Assembly (NCBI RefSeq): GCF_002940205.1
Contig: NZ_MDSK01000009.1
Span: 86,554 to 150,553 of the forward strand
Direction: 5' to 3'
Length of the DNA stretch: 64,000 nt
Origin: Xanthomonas arboricola pv. guizotiae
Lineage (GTDB): Bacteria > Pseudomonadota > Gammaproteobacteria > Xanthomonadales > Xanthomonadaceae
Below, in pieces: positions 17,940-28,837 of this stretch. The translations under genes were made by a program, and so were the position numbers. Below the pieces are notes generated by a model. It worked only from the letters and a program-made list of their open reading frames with translations, had not been told where the DNA came from and did not search any database. Position 1 is the first letter of the stretch. Every line of letters begins with the position of its first letter.

Positions 17940-19616
17940 ATGTGGGAGGCGCTCGGCACCGTTCGGGATCTTGGGCGGCTGCAGGAAATCGCGGCGGTGC
18001 TGATCCGCTACGGATTCGGCGACGTGGTGCGCCGTACCGGCCTGGCCGATGTGCTCGAACGTGCCGGCAAGCTGCTGCACTGGCATAATGCCGAGGGCCG
18101 CCTGCGCATGTCTGCGGCGGTGCGGGTGCGGCGTGCGCTCGAGGAACTCGGGCCGACCTTCGTCAAGCTGGGGCAGGTGCTGGCTACGCGTGTGGACCTG
18201 CTGCCGCCGGAGTGGATCGAAGAGCTGAGCGAGCTGCAGAACGCGGTGCCTGCGCTGCCGTTCGAACAGATCCGCCCGCAACTGGTCGCAGCCCTGGGCG
18301 CGGAGCCGGAAAGCGTGTTCGCCCGCCTGGACGAACAGCCTCTGGCTGCGGCATCGCTGGCGCAGACCCATCGCGCCTGGCTGGCCGATGGCACGCCGGT
18401 GGTGCTGAAGATCCGCCGCCCCGGCATCGGCGATGTCATCGATGCGGATCTGCGCCTGCTGGCACGCCTGGCGGAAATCGTGGAAACGCGTGCGCCCGAT
18501 CTCAAGCGTTATCGCCCCGCCGAGGTGGTGCAGCAATTCACTGTCTCCTTGCGGCGCGAACTCGATTTCGCCGCCGAGTGCCGCAATGCCGAGCGCATCG
18601 CAGCCAATTTCGTCAACGCCCCCCAGGTGGTGGTGCCGTCCGTCTATTGGCAGTGGACCTGCGAATCGCTCAACGTGCAGGAATTCATCGACGGCATCCC
18701 GGGGCGGGATCTGGTCGCCGTGGATGCGGCCGGCCTGGACCGCAAGGCACTCGCACGCAGCGGCGCCGGCATCGTGCTGAAGATGGTGCTGCAGGATGGC
18801 TGCTTCCACGCCGACCCGCATCCGGGCAACATTTTCTATCTGCGCGACGGGCGCATCGCCGTCATCGATTTCGGCATGGTCGGGCGCGTGTCCGAGCAGC
18901 GTCGCTTCCAGGTCGCGCAACTGCTGCATGGCATGGTCAGCTACGACGCCGAAGCGGTGATCGACGTGTTGCTGGAATGGGCCGGTACCAGCCTGGAGAT
19001 CGACGAGTCGCGGCTGCAGCAGGATATCGGTGCCTTCGTCGACGAGTATCGCGGGGTGCCGCTGAAGGAGCTGCGCATCGGCGCGACGCTGGGCGATATC
19101 ACCTCGATCCTGCGCGATCACGGGCTGACCCTGCCGTCGGATCTGGCGCTGATGATCAAGGCGTTTCTCACGCTCGAAGGCATGGGACGCCAGCTCGATC
19201 CGGACTTCGACATGGCCACCGAGGCGCGCCCCTACCTCGAACGCGTGGTGCTGCAGCGTTATGCGCCCAGCGCGATGCTGCGGCGCAGCCGTCGCACCGT
19301 GACCGGCGCGATCGACCTGATCGGCGATCTGCCGCGCGATCTCAAACGGCTGCTGCAGGCCGCACGGCGCGGCAAGCTGCAACTGCAGATCGAAACGCGC
19401 GCATTGCGCGAGTTCGGCGAACAGGTCGATCGCGCGGCCAACCGGCTCACCATGGGGATCGTGACTGCCGCGCTGGTGATCGGCTCGTCGATCGTCATGA
19501 ACAGTGTGGGTGGCAGTGCCAGCCGCTGGCTGCTGGCGTTGGGGGTCGGCGGCTTCATCGGTGCCGCCATCTGCGGCGTCTGGATCCTGTTCTCGATCTG
19601 GCGCAGCCGCCGCTAG
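17940..19616 (+). CDS. ubiB: ABC1/UbiB-family atypical kinase (AarF-like)
   Basis: UbiB-family proteins are membrane-associated ATPases needed for ubiquinone synthesis. The 558-residue sequence has the family KxGQ motif in PTFVKLGQVLATRVDLLP and the Ala-rich loop in AAASLAQTHRAWL. The catalytic pair follows as HADPHPGNIFYL and IAVIDFGMVGR. Two hydrophobic C-terminal segments (TAALVIGSSIVM and LALGVGGFIGAAICGVWILF) fit the membrane anchor. The ATG at 17940 is used; a GTG two codons upstream is possible. Xanthomonas genomes may hold more than one member, so the exact paralogue is uncertain. Confidence 0.85.
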   Translation: MWEALGTVRDLGRLQEIAAVLIRYGFGDVVRRTGLADVLERAGKLLHWHNAEGRLRMSAAVRVRRALEELGPTFVKLGQVLATRVDLLPPEWIEELSELQNAVPALPFEQIRPQLVAALGAEPESVFARLDEQPLAAASLAQTHRAWLADGTPVVLKIRRPGIGDVIDADLRLLARLAEIVETRAPDLKRYRPAEVVQQFTVSLRRELDFAAECRNAERIAANFVNAPQVVVPSVYWQWTCESLNVQEFIDGIPGRDLVAVDAAGLDRKALARSGAGIVLKMVLQDGCFHADPHPGNIFYLRDGRIAVIDFGMVGRVSEQRRFQVAQLLHGMVSYDAEAVIDVLLEWAGTSLEIDESRLQQDIGAFVDEYRGVPLKELRIGATLGDITSILRDHGLTLPSDLALMIKAFLTLEGMGRQLDPDFDMATEARPYLERVVLQRYAPSAMLRRSRRTVTGAIDLIGDLPRDLKRLLQAARRGKLQLQIETRALREFGEQVDRAANRLTMGIVTAALVIGSSIVMNSVGGSASRWLLALGVGGFIGAAICGVWILFSIWRSRR

Positions 19617-19683
19617 GCGCGGCGTGCGACCCTGATTGCCGCCGCGTGCCTGGCAGTCGACGCACCTGTTGCGCTGGCGCCAG

Positions 19684-19702
19684 TGAGTAGTAATACTACT
19701 AA
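19684..19702. promoter_or_regulatory. LexA (SOS) box in front of lexA
   Basis: TGAGTAGTAATACTACTAA ends 3 bases before the lexA ATG. Its core AGTAGTA-A-TACTACT is a perfect palindrome apart from the centre. This fits the Xanthomonadales LexA operator (TTAGTAGTAATACTACTAA type), which differs from the E. coli CTG-N10-CAG box. The position at the start codon implies tight autorepression. Confidence 0.92.
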
Positions 19703-19704
19703 CC

Positions 19705-20352
19705 ATGGACCTGACCGATACCCAGCAAGCAATCCTGGCCTTGATCGCCGAGCGCATCGATGCCGACGGCGTACCGCCTTCGCAGACCGAGATCGCGCGC
19801 GCCTTCGGCTTCAAGGGCGTGCGCGGTGCGCAGTACCATCTGGAGGCATTGGAGCAGGCCGGTGCGATCCGGCGCGTCCCTGGCCAGGCCCGCGGCATTC
19901 GCCTGGCCGGGCAGGGCGCGCAGTCGCGCACCCCACCTGTCGCTGCAAGCGAGCCGGTGCGCGAGGATGTGCTGCGCCTGCCGGTGCTGGGGCGCGTGGC
20001 GGCAGGCCTGCCGATCGGCGCGGATATCGGCTCGGACGATTTCGTGGTGCTGGATCGGGTGTTCTTCTCGCCGTCGCCGGACTACCTGCTCAAGGTGCAG
20101 GGCGACTCGATGCGCGACGAAGGCATCTTCAACGGTGATTTGATCGGGGTGCATCGCACCCGCGACGCGCGTTCGGGGCAGATCGTGGTGGCGCGCATCG
20201 ATGAGGAGATCACGGTCAAGCTGTTGAAGATCGGCAAGGACCGCATTCGCCTGCTGCCGCGCAACCCGGACTACGCACCGATCGAAGTGTTGCCGGATCA
20301 GGATTTCGCGATCGAGGGCCTGTACTGCGGGCTGTTGAGGCCGAATCGTTGA
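19705..20352 (+). CDS. lexA: SOS repressor LexA
   Basis: LexA represses DNA-damage genes until RecA filaments trigger its self-cleavage. The 215-residue protein has an N-terminal winged helix ([27 protein letters not shown]), a Pro/Ala linker and the cleavage bond A100-G101 in RVAAGLPIG. The catalytic dyad is Ser135 (GDSMRDEGI) and Lys172 (ITVKLLK). The slightly long linker and divergent recognition helix match the unusual operator found just upstream. recA and recX follow. Confidence 0.97.
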   Translation: MDLTDTQQAILALIAERIDADGVPPSQTEIARAFGFKGVRGAQYHLEALEQAGAIRRVPGQARGIRLAGQGAQSRTPPVAASEPVREDVLRLPVLGRVAAGLPIGADIGSDDFVVLDRVFFSPSPDYLLKVQGDSMRDEGIFNGDLIGVHRTRDARSGQIVVARIDEEITVKLLKIGKDRIRLLPRNPDYAPIEVLPDQDFAIEGLYCGLLRPNR

Positions 20353-20524
20353 GCACTGCGCCGATGGCCGTGCTGGCGCTATCCCGAGCCGGTGCCGCAG
20401 GATTTCCCGCTGCCACTGCCATGGCCGCCTCTTTAATCTGAGTGTGTCGCAGCCAGTCTCAGCCTGTGCGATACACCTCAGCTACATTCGCCCTACACCG
20501 AAATCACTGACAAGGATCACCCAG

Positions 20525-21559
20525 ATGGATGAGAACAAGAAGCGCGCCCTTTCCGCCGCACTGAGCCAGATCGAGAAGCAATTCGGCAAGGGCTCGGTGA
20601 TGCGCATGGGCGACCGTGTGATCGAGGCCGTCGAAGTCATTCCGACCGGCTCGCTGATGTTGGACATCGCACTGGGGATCGGCGGCCTGCCCAAGGGCCG
20701 CGTGGTGGAAATCTACGGTCCGGAATCGTCGGGCAAGACCACCCTGACCCTGCAGGCGATTGCCGAATGCCAGAAGAAGGGCGGCACCGCAGCCTTCATC
20801 GACGCCGAGCACGCGCTGGACCCGATCTATGCCGCCAAGCTGGGCGTCAATGTCGACGACCTGCTGCTGTCGCAGCCGGATACCGGCGAACAGGCGCTGG
20901 AAATCGCCGACATGCTGGTGCGTTCCGGTTCGGTGGACATCGTGGTGGTCGACTCGGTCGCCGCGCTGACCCCAAAGGCGGAAATCGAAGGCGAAATGGG
21001 CGACCAGCTGCCGGGCCTGCAGGCCCGCCTGATGAGCCAGGCGCTGCGCAAGCTGACCGGCAATATCAAGCGGTCCAACACCTTGGTGGTCTTCATCAAC
21101 CAGCTGCGCCACAAGATCGGCGTGATGATGCCGGGCCAGAGCCCGGAAGTGACCACCGGCGGTAACGCGCTGAAGTTCTACGCATCGGTCCGTCTGGATA
21201 TCCGTCGCATCGGCGCGATCAAGAAGGGCGACGAAATCATCGGCAACCAGACCAAGATCAAGGTGGTCAAGAACAAGCTGGCGCCTCCTTTCAAGCAGGT
21301 CGTGACCGAAATCCTCTACGGCGAAGGCATCAGCCGCGAGGGTGAGCTGATCGACATGGGCGTGGAAGCCAAGCTGGTCGAGAAGGCCGGCGCCTGGTAC
21401 AGCTACGGCGAAGAACGCATCGGGCAGGGCAAGGACAACGCGCGTGGCTATCTGCGCGACAACCCGCAGGTTGCGGTGCGGCTGGAAGCCGAGCTGCGTG
21501 AGAAGTTCCAGCCGGCCGAAGCGCCGCGCGAAGCCGGCGACGACGTCGAGAAGGAATAA
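20525..21559 (+). CDS. recA: Recombinase RecA
   Basis: RecA forms filaments on single-stranded DNA, drives strand exchange and activates LexA cleavage. The 344-residue protein has Walker A GPESSGKT at 65-72, [10 protein letters not shown], Walker [13 protein letters not shown], the L2 segment [33 protein letters not shown] (in parts) and an acidic tail [12 protein letters not shown] 20525 follows an AAGGATC-type ribosome-binding site. No LexA box is obvious in the 172 bases between lexA and recA, so SOS control may come by readthrough or a degenerate site. Confidence 0.98.
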   Translation: MDENKKRALSAALSQIEKQFGKGSVMRMGDRVIEAVEVIPTGSLMLDIALGIGGLPKGRVVEIYGPESSGKTTLTLQAIAECQKKGGTAAFIDAEHALDPIYAAKLGVNVDDLLLSQPDTGEQALEIADMLVRSGSVDIVVVDSVAALTPKAEIEGEMGDQLPGLQARLMSQALRKLTGNIKRSNTLVVFINQLRHKIGVMMPGQSPEVTTGGNALKFYASVRLDIRRIGAIKKGDEIIGNQTKIKVVKNKLAPPFKQVVTEILYGEGISREGELIDMGVEAKLVEKAGAWYSYGEERIGQGKDNARGYLRDNPQVAVRLEAELREKFQPAEAPREAGDDVEKE

Positions 21560-21843
21560 CAGCAGCCAGGCAGTGCGAGCCCAGCCGTCATCAGGCAGGT
21601 GTCTCGGCAGCAGCGCGAACCGGGACGTCCGCGTGGGCCACCCCCTGTTCTGCCTGCCTGCCGGGTCCGCCTGATGGCAGAACGGCAGCACTTGACGGCT
21701 GTGGCAGGTTTTCTATCGCGGGGACGGCGGAGTCAGTGCCGTCGCTTCCCGCGGTAGATCTCATCGAAGGCCAGGAAGGCCAGGAAGGCAGGCGCCACGG
21801 ATGGCGCATTGATGCTGTGAGCTTGGTACTCGGGATACCCACG

Positions 21844-22332
21844 ATGGACGAGCAACCGCCCGCGCCAAAGCGGGGACGCCGGTTCAAGGAACAGACTCCG
21901 GTCCAACGCGCACTGGGATTGCTGGTGCGGCGCGAGCATTCGCGCAAGGAATTGAACCGCAAGCTGCTGGCGCGCGGTATCGAGCCGGACGCCGCACAGG
22001 CGGCCGTGGAGCGCCTGGCTGACGAGGGGTGGCAGGACGACACCCGTTTTGCGGCCTCGGTCGTGCGCAATCGCGCAGGCTCGGGCTATGGCCCGTTGCA
22101 TATCCGCGCCGAGCTCGGAACCCATGGGCTGGACAGCGATGCCATCAGCGCCGCAATGGCGACATTTGAAGGCGACTGGACCGAAAACGCGCGCGATCTG
22201 ATTCGCCGTCGCTTCGGCGAGGAGGGGCCTACCGATCTGCCGCAACGGCGCAAGGCCGCCGATCTGCTGGCGCGGCGTGGTTTCGATGGCAACAGCATTC
22301 GCAGCGCCACGCGCTTCGACCTTGAGGACTGA
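21844..22332 (+). CDS. recX: Recombination regulator RecX
   Basis: RecX binds RecA filaments and limits their extension. The 162-residue sequence shows [28 protein letters not shown] and the three-helix repeats typical of the family, ending in [24 protein letters not shown]. The frame is open further upstream to 21736, but that stretch (containing a triplicated AAGGCCAGG-like repeat) has no family match, so ATG 21844 is chosen. The 283-base gap after recA contains pairs of complementary segments (for example CAGCCGTCA and TGACGGCTG) that could fold before recX. Confidence 0.93.
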   Translation: MDEQPPAPKRGRRFKEQTPVQRALGLLVRREHSRKELNRKLLARGIEPDAAQAAVERLADEGWQDDTRFAASVVRNRAGSGYGPLHIRAELGTHGLDSDAISAAMATFEGDWTENARDLIRRRFGEEGPTDLPQRRKAADLLARRGFDGNSIRSATRFDLED

Positions 22333-22433
22333 GGGCGTCAGGCCTGCTACCCTTCGTGGTTTCAGGTTGTTCCGCTCATCTGCGCCCACATCTCATTGGG
22401 TGACCGGGACTGCCGCCCGCCCAATGCCAGCAC

Positions 22434-25082
22434 ATGAACGCACCTGCCAAATTCAGCACTTCCCAGATCCGTAGTGACTTCCTCGCGTTTTTCGAGGGGA
22501 AGGGCCACACCATCGTGCCATCCGCGCCGCTGGTGCCGGGCAACGACCCGACCTTGCTGTTCACCAACTCCGGCATGGTCCAGTTCAAGGACGTCTTCCT
22601 CGGCGCGGAAAAGCGCAGCTACGTGCGCGCGGCCGACGTACAGCGCTGCCTGCGTGCCGGCGGCAAGCACAACGATCTGGATTCGGTGGGCTACACCGCG
22701 CGCCATCACACCTTCTTCGAGATGCTGGGCAACTGGTCCTTTGGCGACTACTTCAAGAAGGACGCCATCAGCTGGGCCTGGGAACTGCTGACCCAGGTCT
22801 GGAAGCTGCCGGCCGAGCGGCTGCTGGTCACCGTCTACCACACCGACGAAGAAGCCTTCGCGCTGTGGCGCGACATGATCGGCATTCCGGAAAGCCGCAT
22901 CGTGCGCATCGGCGACAACAAGGGTGCGCCGTACGCGTCGGACAACTTCTGGCAGATGGCCGATACCGGCCCGTGCGGTCCGTGCACCGAGATCTTCTTC
23001 GACCATGGCGACCATATCGCCGGTGGTCCGCCCGGTTCGCCGGACGAGGATGGCGACCGCTTCATCGAGATCTGGAACCTGGTCTTCATGCAATTCGATC
23101 GCCAGCCCGACGGCACCCTGGTGCCGTTGCCGGCGCCGTGCGTGGATACCGGCATGGGCCTGGAGCGTCTGGCTGCGATCCTGCAGCACGTGCATACCAA
23201 CTACGAGATCGATCTGTTCCAGGCCTTGATCGGCAAGGCCAGCGCGCTGACCGGCGTCACCGACCTGGAGAACAAGTCGCTGCGGGTGATCGCCGACCAC
23301 ATCCGCGCCTGTTCGTTCCTGATCGTCGACGGTGTGCTGCCGTCCAATGAAGGCCGCGGTTATGTGCTGCGCCGGATCATCCGGCGTGCGCTGCGGCATG
23401 GCTGGATGCTGGGGGTACGCCAGCCGTTCTTCAGCAAGATGGTGCCGACCCTGGTCGAGCTGATGGGCGAGGCCTATCCCGAACTGGTGGTCGCGCGGGA
23501 GACCGTCGCGCGCGCGTTGCTGGCCGAAGAAGAGCGTTTTGCCGAGACGCTGGACGCCGGCATGAAGATCTTCGACGACGTCGCCGCGCGCGCGCAGGAA
23601 GTGATTCCCGGTGCCGATGCGTTCCGCCTTTTCGATACCTACGGATTTCCGGTCGATCTGACCTCCGACATCGCACGCGAGCGCGGCTTGCGCGTGGACA
23701 TGGAGGGCTTCGAGTTCGCCATGGAGCGCCAGCGCGAGACCGCGCGTGCCGCCGGCAAGTTCGGTGGCGGCGTCGCATTGCCAGCCGATCTGGTCGCCAC
23801 CATGGCGCCGACGGTGTTTCTGGGCTACGAGGCCTACGATGCCGATGGGCTCAAGGTCGTTGCATTGCTCAAGCAGGGCCGCCCGGTCGAACGTGCGCAA
23901 GCCGGCGATGACGTCATCGTGTTCACCGACCGTACGCCGTTCTACGCCGAGTCCGGTGGCCAGGTCGGCGATAGCGGCCAGCTGAGCGGCAGCGATGTCT
24001 CCATCGAGATCGCCGACACCCAGAAGTTCGCCGGTCAGTTCCATGGTCATGTGGGGCGCATCACCGAAGGTGCGCTGGCAGTGGGCGATGTGCTGGCAGG
24101 CGGCATCGACGTGCAGCGTCGCGGCAAGACCATCCTCAACCACTCGGCCACGCATCTGCTGCATGCGGCCCTGCGCGAGGTGCTGGGCACGCATGTGCAA
24201 CAGAAGGGCTCGCTGGTTGCACCGGACCGGTTGCGGTTCGACTTCTCGCACTTCCAGCCGATCACGCCCGAAGAGCTCGCCGTGATCGAACGCAAGGTCA
24301 ATGCGGAGGTGCGCACCAACCACAGCGTGGAAGTGCACAACATGGCCATGCAGGAAGCGCTGGATTTCGGCGCGATGGCCCTGTTCGGCGAAAAGTACGG
24401 CGAGAACGTGCGCGTGCTGAAGATGGGCGGCTATTCCACCGAGCTCTGCGGCGGCACCCATGTCACCCGCACCGGCGACATCGGCCTGTTCAAGATCACC
24501 TCCGAAGGCGGAGTGTCCTCGGGCGTGCGTCGTATCGAGGCGGTGACCGGGCAGGGCGCGCTGGACCATGTCGCCGATGAGGAGCGACGTCTGCTCGAGG
24601 CGGCCAACCTGCTCGGCGGCAATGCCACCGAGGTGGTCGACAAGGTTCGCGCGCTCACCGAACGTCAGAAGCGGCTCGAGCGTGAGCTGGAGTCGCTCAA
24701 GGCCAAGCTGGCCTCCGGCGCAACCGCAGACCTGGGTTCCAGCGCGGTCGATGTGGCAGGCATCAAGGTGGTTGCCGTGCGTCTGGAGGGCTTCGATGCC
24801 AAGGCGTTGCGCGATGCGATGGATCGCCTCAAGCAGCAGTTGGGCGACTCGGTCATCGTGTTGGCAGGCGCTGCTGGCGGCAAGGTTGCGCTGGTGGCCG
24901 GCGTGAACGGCAGCCCAACTGGCAAGGTGAAGGCAGGGGAACTCCTCGGCCATATCGCCAGTCAGATCGGAGGCAAGGGCGGCGGTCGTCCGGATCTCGC
25001 CCAGGGTGGTGGCGAGGATGGTCCCGCCCTTGCGACCGCGCTGCAAGGCGTGGCCTCCTGGGTCAAGCAACACTTGGGCTGA
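22434..25082 (+). CDS. alaS: Alanyl-tRNA synthetase
   Basis: AlaRS charges tRNA-Ala and edits mischarged Ser/Gly. The 882-residue protein opens with the class II core ([28 protein letters not shown], then [19 protein letters not shown]). The editing site zinc residues are H570 and H574 (HSATHLLH) and C672 and H676 (CGGTH). A coiled coil and DHHA1 domain end the protein, with [14 protein letters not shown] near the terminus. It follows recX and precedes csrA, the usual gammaproteobacterial order. Confidence 0.98.
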   Translation: MNAPAKFSTSQIRSDFLAFFEGKGHTIVPSAPLVPGNDPTLLFTNSGMVQFKDVFLGAEKRSYVRAADVQRCLRAGGKHNDLDSVGYTARHHTFFEMLGNWSFGDYFKKDAISWAWELLTQVWKLPAERLLVTVYHTDEEAFALWRDMIGIPESRIVRIGDNKGAPYASDNFWQMADTGPCGPCTEIFFDHGDHIAGGPPGSPDEDGDRFIEIWNLVFMQFDRQPDGTLVPLPAPCVDTGMGLERLAAILQHVHTNYEIDLFQALIGKASALTGVTDLENKSLRVIADHIRACSFLIVDGVLPSNEGRGYVLRRIIRRALRHGWMLGVRQPFFSKMVPTLVELMGEAYPELVVARETVARALLAEEERFAETLDAGMKIFDDVAARAQEVIPGADAFRLFDTYGFPVDLTSDIARERGLRVDMEGFEFAMERQRETARAAGKFGGGVALPADLVATMAPTVFLGYEAYDADGLKVVALLKQGRPVERAQAGDDVIVFTDRTPFYAESGGQVGDSGQLSGSDVSIEIADTQKFAGQFHGHVGRITEGALAVGDVLAGGIDVQRRGKTILNHSATHLLHAALREVLGTHVQQKGSLVAPDRLRFDFSHFQPITPEELAVIERKVNAEVRTNHSVEVHNMAMQEALDFGAMALFGEKYGENVRVLKMGGYSTELCGGTHVTRTGDIGLFKITSEGGVSSGVRRIEAVTGQGALDHVADEERRLLEAANLLGGNATEVVDKVRALTERQKRLERELESLKAKLASGATADLGSSAVDVAGIKVVAVRLEGFDAKALRDAMDRLKQQLGDSVIVLAGAAGGKVALVAGVNGSPTGKVKAGELLGHIASQIGGKGGGRPDLAQGGGEDGPALATALQGVASWVKQHLG

Positions 25083-25183
25083 ACACTTGTCCTGGTATGC
25101 CTTGCTGGTTGGCAGGGTGTCCCGCTACCATTTCCGGTCTATTCCCTTTACCTAAGGCGCGCCTCGTCAATCGGCCGCCGATG

Positions 25184-25202
25184 CTGGTGGGAAACCCACC
25201 GG
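25184..25202 (+). promoter_or_regulatory. Leader hairpin just upstream of the csrA ribosome-binding site
   Basis: CTGGTGGG-AAA-CCCACCGG folds into an eight-pair stem (one G-U) ending 4 bases before the Shine-Dalgarno AGGAG (25207-25211). CsrA-type proteins bind GGA motifs near ribosome-binding sites, so this leader is a candidate autoregulatory site; that role is inferred. Confidence 0.5.
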
Positions 25203-25220
25203 TTCCAGGAGATTTGCAAA

Positions 25221-25433
25221 ATGTTGATCCTCACTCGCCGGGTAGGCGAAACCTTGATGATCGGCGACTCGGTCACTGTGACCGTACTCGGCGTCAAGGG
25301 CAATCAGGTGCGCATCGGCATCACCGCACCGAAAGATGTTGCCGTACACCGCGAGGAAATCTATCAGCGGATCCAGCGTGGGGATGAGCCAGTCGCTTCC
25401 GGTGCGCATCAGGGCGACGATTCTTCGAATTGA
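25221..25433 (+). CDS. csrA: Carbon storage regulator CsrA/RsmA
   Basis: CsrA is a homodimeric RNA-binding protein that represses or stabilises mRNAs; in Xanthomonas RsmA controls virulence and motility. The product has 70 residues and begins [16 protein letters not shown], with [28 protein letters not shown] following. That includes the RNA-binding strands 1 and 5 and Arg44-region residues. The C-terminal tail is longer than in E. coli (61). It lies between alaS and a tRNA-Ser, the typical location. Confidence 0.97.
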   Translation: MLILTRRVGETLMIGDSVTVTVLGVKGNQVRIGITAPKDVAVHREEIYQRIQRGDEPVASGAHQGDDSSN

Positions 25434-25516
25434 TCGTCATAAAGGGTTTACGTTAGCCCCTCTTACCCGGTATTCTTCGCGGCCTGCAACGGACACCGCG
25501 GCAGGACGCAAAAACT

Positions 25517-25609
25517 GGAGCGATGCCCGAGTGGCTGAAGGGGCTCCCCTGCTAAGGGAGTATAGGGTCAAAAGCTCTATCGAGGGTTCGAATCCCTCTC
25601 GCTCCGCCA
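25517..25609 (+). tRNA. tRNA-Ser (anticodon GCU)
   Basis: A 93-base class II tRNA with CCA encoded. The acceptor stem GGAGCGA pairs with TCGCTCC, the anticodon stem-loop CCCCTGCTAAGGGG carries GCT, a long variable arm follows, and the T arm is GAGGGTTCGAATCCCTC. It reads AGC/AGU codons. It lies 83 bases after csrA. Confidence 0.97.
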
Positions 25610-25619
25610 GTGTTCTAGA

Positions 25620-25650
25620 CGCCCGCAAATTTCTGATTTGCGGGCGTTTT
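25620..25650 (+). terminator. Rho-independent terminator of the csrA/tRNA-Ser unit
   Basis: CGCCCGCAAAT pairs with ATTTGCGGGCG across a TTCTG loop and is followed by TTTT, ten bases after the tRNA CCA. Confidence 0.9.
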
Positions 25651-25791
25651 CATGTGTGCAAATAGGTCGATGACGGCCTGCATCGACATCGCCGCCGCAA
25701 CGCGGGCAACCGAATCGGCAGCGGCATCTGAATTGCCACGAACGCGCTGCAGGCAGCGATTCAAGTAAGCCCGGCACGGGTCGCTAAGGCT

Positions 25792-27813
25792 GTGACACCT
25801 CTCTCGGATCTCACCCCGATGCGCCTGCCGCCTCTGCTTGGACGCCTGTTTTCTTCCTGGAGCCGTGGGCTGCAGCACAAGGCCGATGCAGTGGATCGGG
25901 TGATGGCGGTGATCGAGTTCGAACTGGATGGCTGCATCCTGCATGCGAACCAGAACTTCCTGTCGCTGATGGGCTACCGGCTCGACGAAGTCGTCGGTCA
26001 GCATCACCGCATGTTCGTGACGCCCGGCGACCGCGACAGCGACAGCTATCGACAATTCTGGCAGGCGCTGCGTCGCGGCGACTTCAATGCCGGGCGGTTC
26101 TGCCGCCGGGACAAGAACGGGCGCGAGGTGTGGATCAACGCCTCCTACAATCCATTGCTGGATCGTGCAGGCAAGGCCTATCGGGTCATCAAGTACGCCA
26201 CCGACATCACCGCGCAGGTGCGCCAGACCGCCGACTTCGAAGGCCGTATCGATGCGATCGACAAGGTCATGGCGGTCATCGAGTTTTCGCTGGATGGCAC
26301 GGTGCTCGATGCCAACGAGAATTTCCTTGCGGTGATGGGCTACCGACTCGATGAGATTCGCGGCAAGCACCATGGCATGTTCGTGGACGCGCAAACGCGT
26401 CAGTCGGCGGCCTATCGCGCGTTCTGGGACAAGCTCGGGCGCGGCGCGTTCGACGCGGGGCGCTACAAGCGCCTCAGCAAGGACGGCGGCGAGGTGTGGA
26501 TCCAGGCGTCCTATAACCCGGTGCTCGACGAGCACGGGCGGCCCTACAAGGTGGTCAAGTACGCCACCGACGTGACCCGTCAGGTCATCGATTCGTCCGA
26601 TGCCGATGGTCGCATCCAGGCCATCGACAAGGTGATGGGCGTGATCGAGTTCGATCTGGAAGGGCACGTGCTGCGTGCCAACGACAACTTCCTGGCCATT
26701 TTGGGATACTCCGCCGAGGAGGCGATCGGCCAGCATCACCGCATCTTCGTGGACGCGGACTACGGCGCCTCCGAGGACTATCGGCATTTCTGGGCGAAGC
26801 TGGCGCGTGGGCAGTTCGATGCGGGCCGCTACCGTCGCTTGCGCAGGGATGGGAGTCCGGTGTGGATCCAGGCCTCCTACAATCCGATCCTGGATGTGTC
26901 CGGTCGCCCGTACAAGGTGGTCAAGTACGCCACCGACGTCACCGATCAGGTGCGCTCGGCCGAGCGCATGCGTCAGTTGATGCGGCAGACCATGAGCATT
27001 GCGCAGAACGTGCAGCGCGAGGCGCACCATATTTCGGTCAGCAACCAGGAACTGGTGAACCGTTCGTCCACGCAGTCGGCAGCCGTCGCGCAGACTTCGA
27101 CCACCATCGATCAGCTCGCAGAAACCGTATGCAGCAATTCCGACAGTGCCGGTTCGGCGCAGCGCATGGCCGAGGCATCGGCCGATGTCGCGCGACGCGG
27201 CGCCACCGTGATCGCCGACATGGTCAAGACCACGGCGGGCATTCGTGCGGCCACCGACCGTATCGGCCAGATCATCGAGGTGATCGACGGCATCGCGTTC
27301 CAGACCAATATCCTGGCCTTGAATGCGGCCGTGGAAGCGGCACGCGCTGGCGAGCAGGGGCGTGGATTTGCCGTGGTGGCGACCGAGGTGCGCAGCCTGG
27401 CGCAGCGCTGCAGCGTTTCGGCCAAGGAAATTCGCGGCTTGATCGACAATGCAGCCGACCAGGTGGGCGATGGTTCGCGCCTGGCCGAGCAGGCCGGGGC
27501 GGTGATGCAGGACATGGTCGGTTCGGTGCTGCGGGTCACCGCGACCGTGGAGCAGATTGCCGCTGCCAGCCAGGAGCAGGCGCAGGACATTTCCACCGCC
27601 AATACCGCGCTGCAGTCGATCGGTGTGCAGGCGCGCGATCAGGCGCAGATGGTCGACGACCTGGCGCGCTCGGCGCGTGTGCTGGAAGCCGATGCCGATG
27701 CGCTGTTTGCCCTGGTCAATGGCGATGGAGATGGCGCCACCGAGGCGGTTGCCGTGCGCAGCGAAACCCCGAACAGATCGCTTGCCAGGCTGGCCAGGCC
27801 GCAGGCCGCGTGA
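25792..27813 (+). CDS. Soluble methyl-accepting chemotaxis protein with three tandem PAS domains
   Basis: The 673-residue protein carries three PAS domains (about residues 34-144, 156-266 and 278-388) with an exact 122-residue period, each with the pattern VMxVIEF...NFL..GY...HHxxFV...W(I)xASYNP. A cytoplasmic MCP signalling domain follows, with the hairpin-tip sequence [32 protein letters not shown] (in parts). No transmembrane segment is visible, so it should sense an internal cue, perhaps redox or a small ligand. Translation may start at GTG 25792 or ATG 25819. No CheW or CheA gene is adjacent. Confidence 0.92.
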   Translation: MTPLSDLTPMRLPPLLGRLFSSWSRGLQHKADAVDRVMAVIEFELDGCILHANQNFLSLMGYRLDEVVGQHHRMFVTPGDRDSDSYRQFWQALRRGDFNAGRFCRRDKNGREVWINASYNPLLDRAGKAYRVIKYATDITAQVRQTADFEGRIDAIDKVMAVIEFSLDGTVLDANENFLAVMGYRLDEIRGKHHGMFVDAQTRQSAAYRAFWDKLGRGAFDAGRYKRLSKDGGEVWIQASYNPVLDEHGRPYKVVKYATDVTRQVIDSSDADGRIQAIDKVMGVIEFDLEGHVLRANDNFLAILGYSAEEAIGQHHRIFVDADYGASEDYRHFWAKLARGQFDAGRYRRLRRDGSPVWIQASYNPILDVSGRPYKVVKYATDVTDQVRSAERMRQLMRQTMSIAQNVQREAHHISVSNQELVNRSSTQSAAVAQTSTTIDQLAETVCSNSDSAGSAQRMAEASADVARRGATVIADMVKTTAGIRAATDRIGQIIEVIDGIAFQTNILALNAAVEAARAGEQGRGFAVVATEVRSLAQRCSVSAKEIRGLIDNAADQVGDGSRLAEQAGAVMQDMVGSVLRVTATVEQIAAASQEQAQDISTANTALQSIGVQARDQAQMVDDLARSARVLEADADALFALVNGDGDGATEAVAVRSETPNRSLARLARPQAA

Positions 27814-27907
27814 TCCCGCGCAGTGCTGCGCGGCGTTGCCGATGGCTTGCGTCAAGCGTGGCAGCGTCATCGCAGGCGCCCCGCAATCAGCGGTGCTTGA
27901 GCACAAG

Positions 27908-27931
27908 AAAGCCCGCGGAAGCGGGCTTTTT
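27908..27931 (+). terminator. Rho-independent terminator after the chemoreceptor
   Basis: GCCCGC-GGAA-GCGGGC followed by TTTTT, preceded by AAA, so it may work for both strands between the convergent chemoreceptor and pirin genes. Confidence 0.85.
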
Positions 27932-28002
27932 GATGTCGGCCGATTCCCAGTGCGCAGCGTGCCGCCTGGTCTGCAGCACGCCGTACGCCGAGCTGGTGCC
28001 GC

Positions 28003-28704
28003 TTACCTCGGCAGATCGAACACCAGCACTTCCGCATCGCGTGCATCGGCCAGCACGATCTCCGGCTCGTCGGTGATCTGCAGCGCATCACCGGCCGACA
28101 GCGCCTGGCCATTGACGCTCAGGCTGCCGCGCGCCACCTGCACGTAGCCGATGCGGCCGTCGGCCAATGGCTGCTGCAGGCGCACCTCGCCATCAAGGAT
28201 GGAGGCATACAGGCGCGCATCCTGGTGCAGGCGCAGCGAGCCGTGCTCGCCGCCGGGCGAGGCGATCAGGCGCAGCTGGTTGCGCTTGCTGTCGGCATCG
28301 AAGTGCTTCTCCTCGTAGCTGGGCTCGATGCCGCTGCGCTCGGGCATCACCCAGATCTGCAGGAAGTGCACCGGTTCGCTGGCGGAGTGGTTGAACTCGC
28401 TGTGGGTGACGCCGCTGCCGGCGCTCATGCGCTGCACATCGCCGTAGTGCAGCACCGAGCCGGTGCCCATGCTGTCCTTGTGCTCCAGCGCGCCGCCCAG
28501 CACGTAGGAAATGATCTCCATGTCGCGGTGGGCATGGGTGCCGAAGCCCTCGCCCGGGGTCACCTTGTCTTCGTTGATCACCCGCAGCGGGCCGATGCCC
28601 ATATGGCGCGGGTCGTGGTAACTGGCGAAGGAGAAGGTATGGCGCGAGGACAGCCAGCCATGTTCGGCGCGGCCACGGGTTTCGCTCTTGCGGACATTCA
28701 ACAT
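28003..28704 (-). CDS. Pirin-family bicupin (YhhW-like, quercetinase type)
   Basis: The 233-residue double cupin resembles E. coli YhhW: HGWLSSRHTFSFASYHDPRHMG, GFGTHAHRDMEIISYVLGG, RMSAGSGVTHSEFNHS and a C-terminal EVLVFDLPR. The metal-binding histidines in HAHRDME and the His/Glu in THSEFNH are present. YhhW has quercetin 2,3-dioxygenase activity in vitro; the physiological role is unclear. It is divergent from a LysR regulator, suggesting that regulator controls it. Confidence 0.9.
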   Translation of the reverse strand: MLNVRKSETRGRAEHGWLSSRHTFSFASYHDPRHMGIGPLRVINEDKVTPGEGFGTHAHRDMEIISYVLGGALEHKDSMGTGSVLHYGDVQRMSAGSGVTHSEFNHSASEPVHFLQIWVMPERSGIEPSYEEKHFDADSKRNQLRLIASPGGEHGSLRLHQDARLYASILDGEVRLQQPLADGRIGYVQVARGSLSVNGQALSAGDALQITDEPEIVLADARDAEVLVFDLPR

Positions 28705-28837
28705 GCTGCTTCTCCTTGAAAGGGTTGGTGTCGCCAGGAAGTGAATCGGTGTCCCGGCGGCTTGATGGCTAGTCTCTACCTTCGCGCCAGCCCAGAAAGC
28801 GAGTAGATTTGGTCGCTACCATCGAAAAAATCGAACA

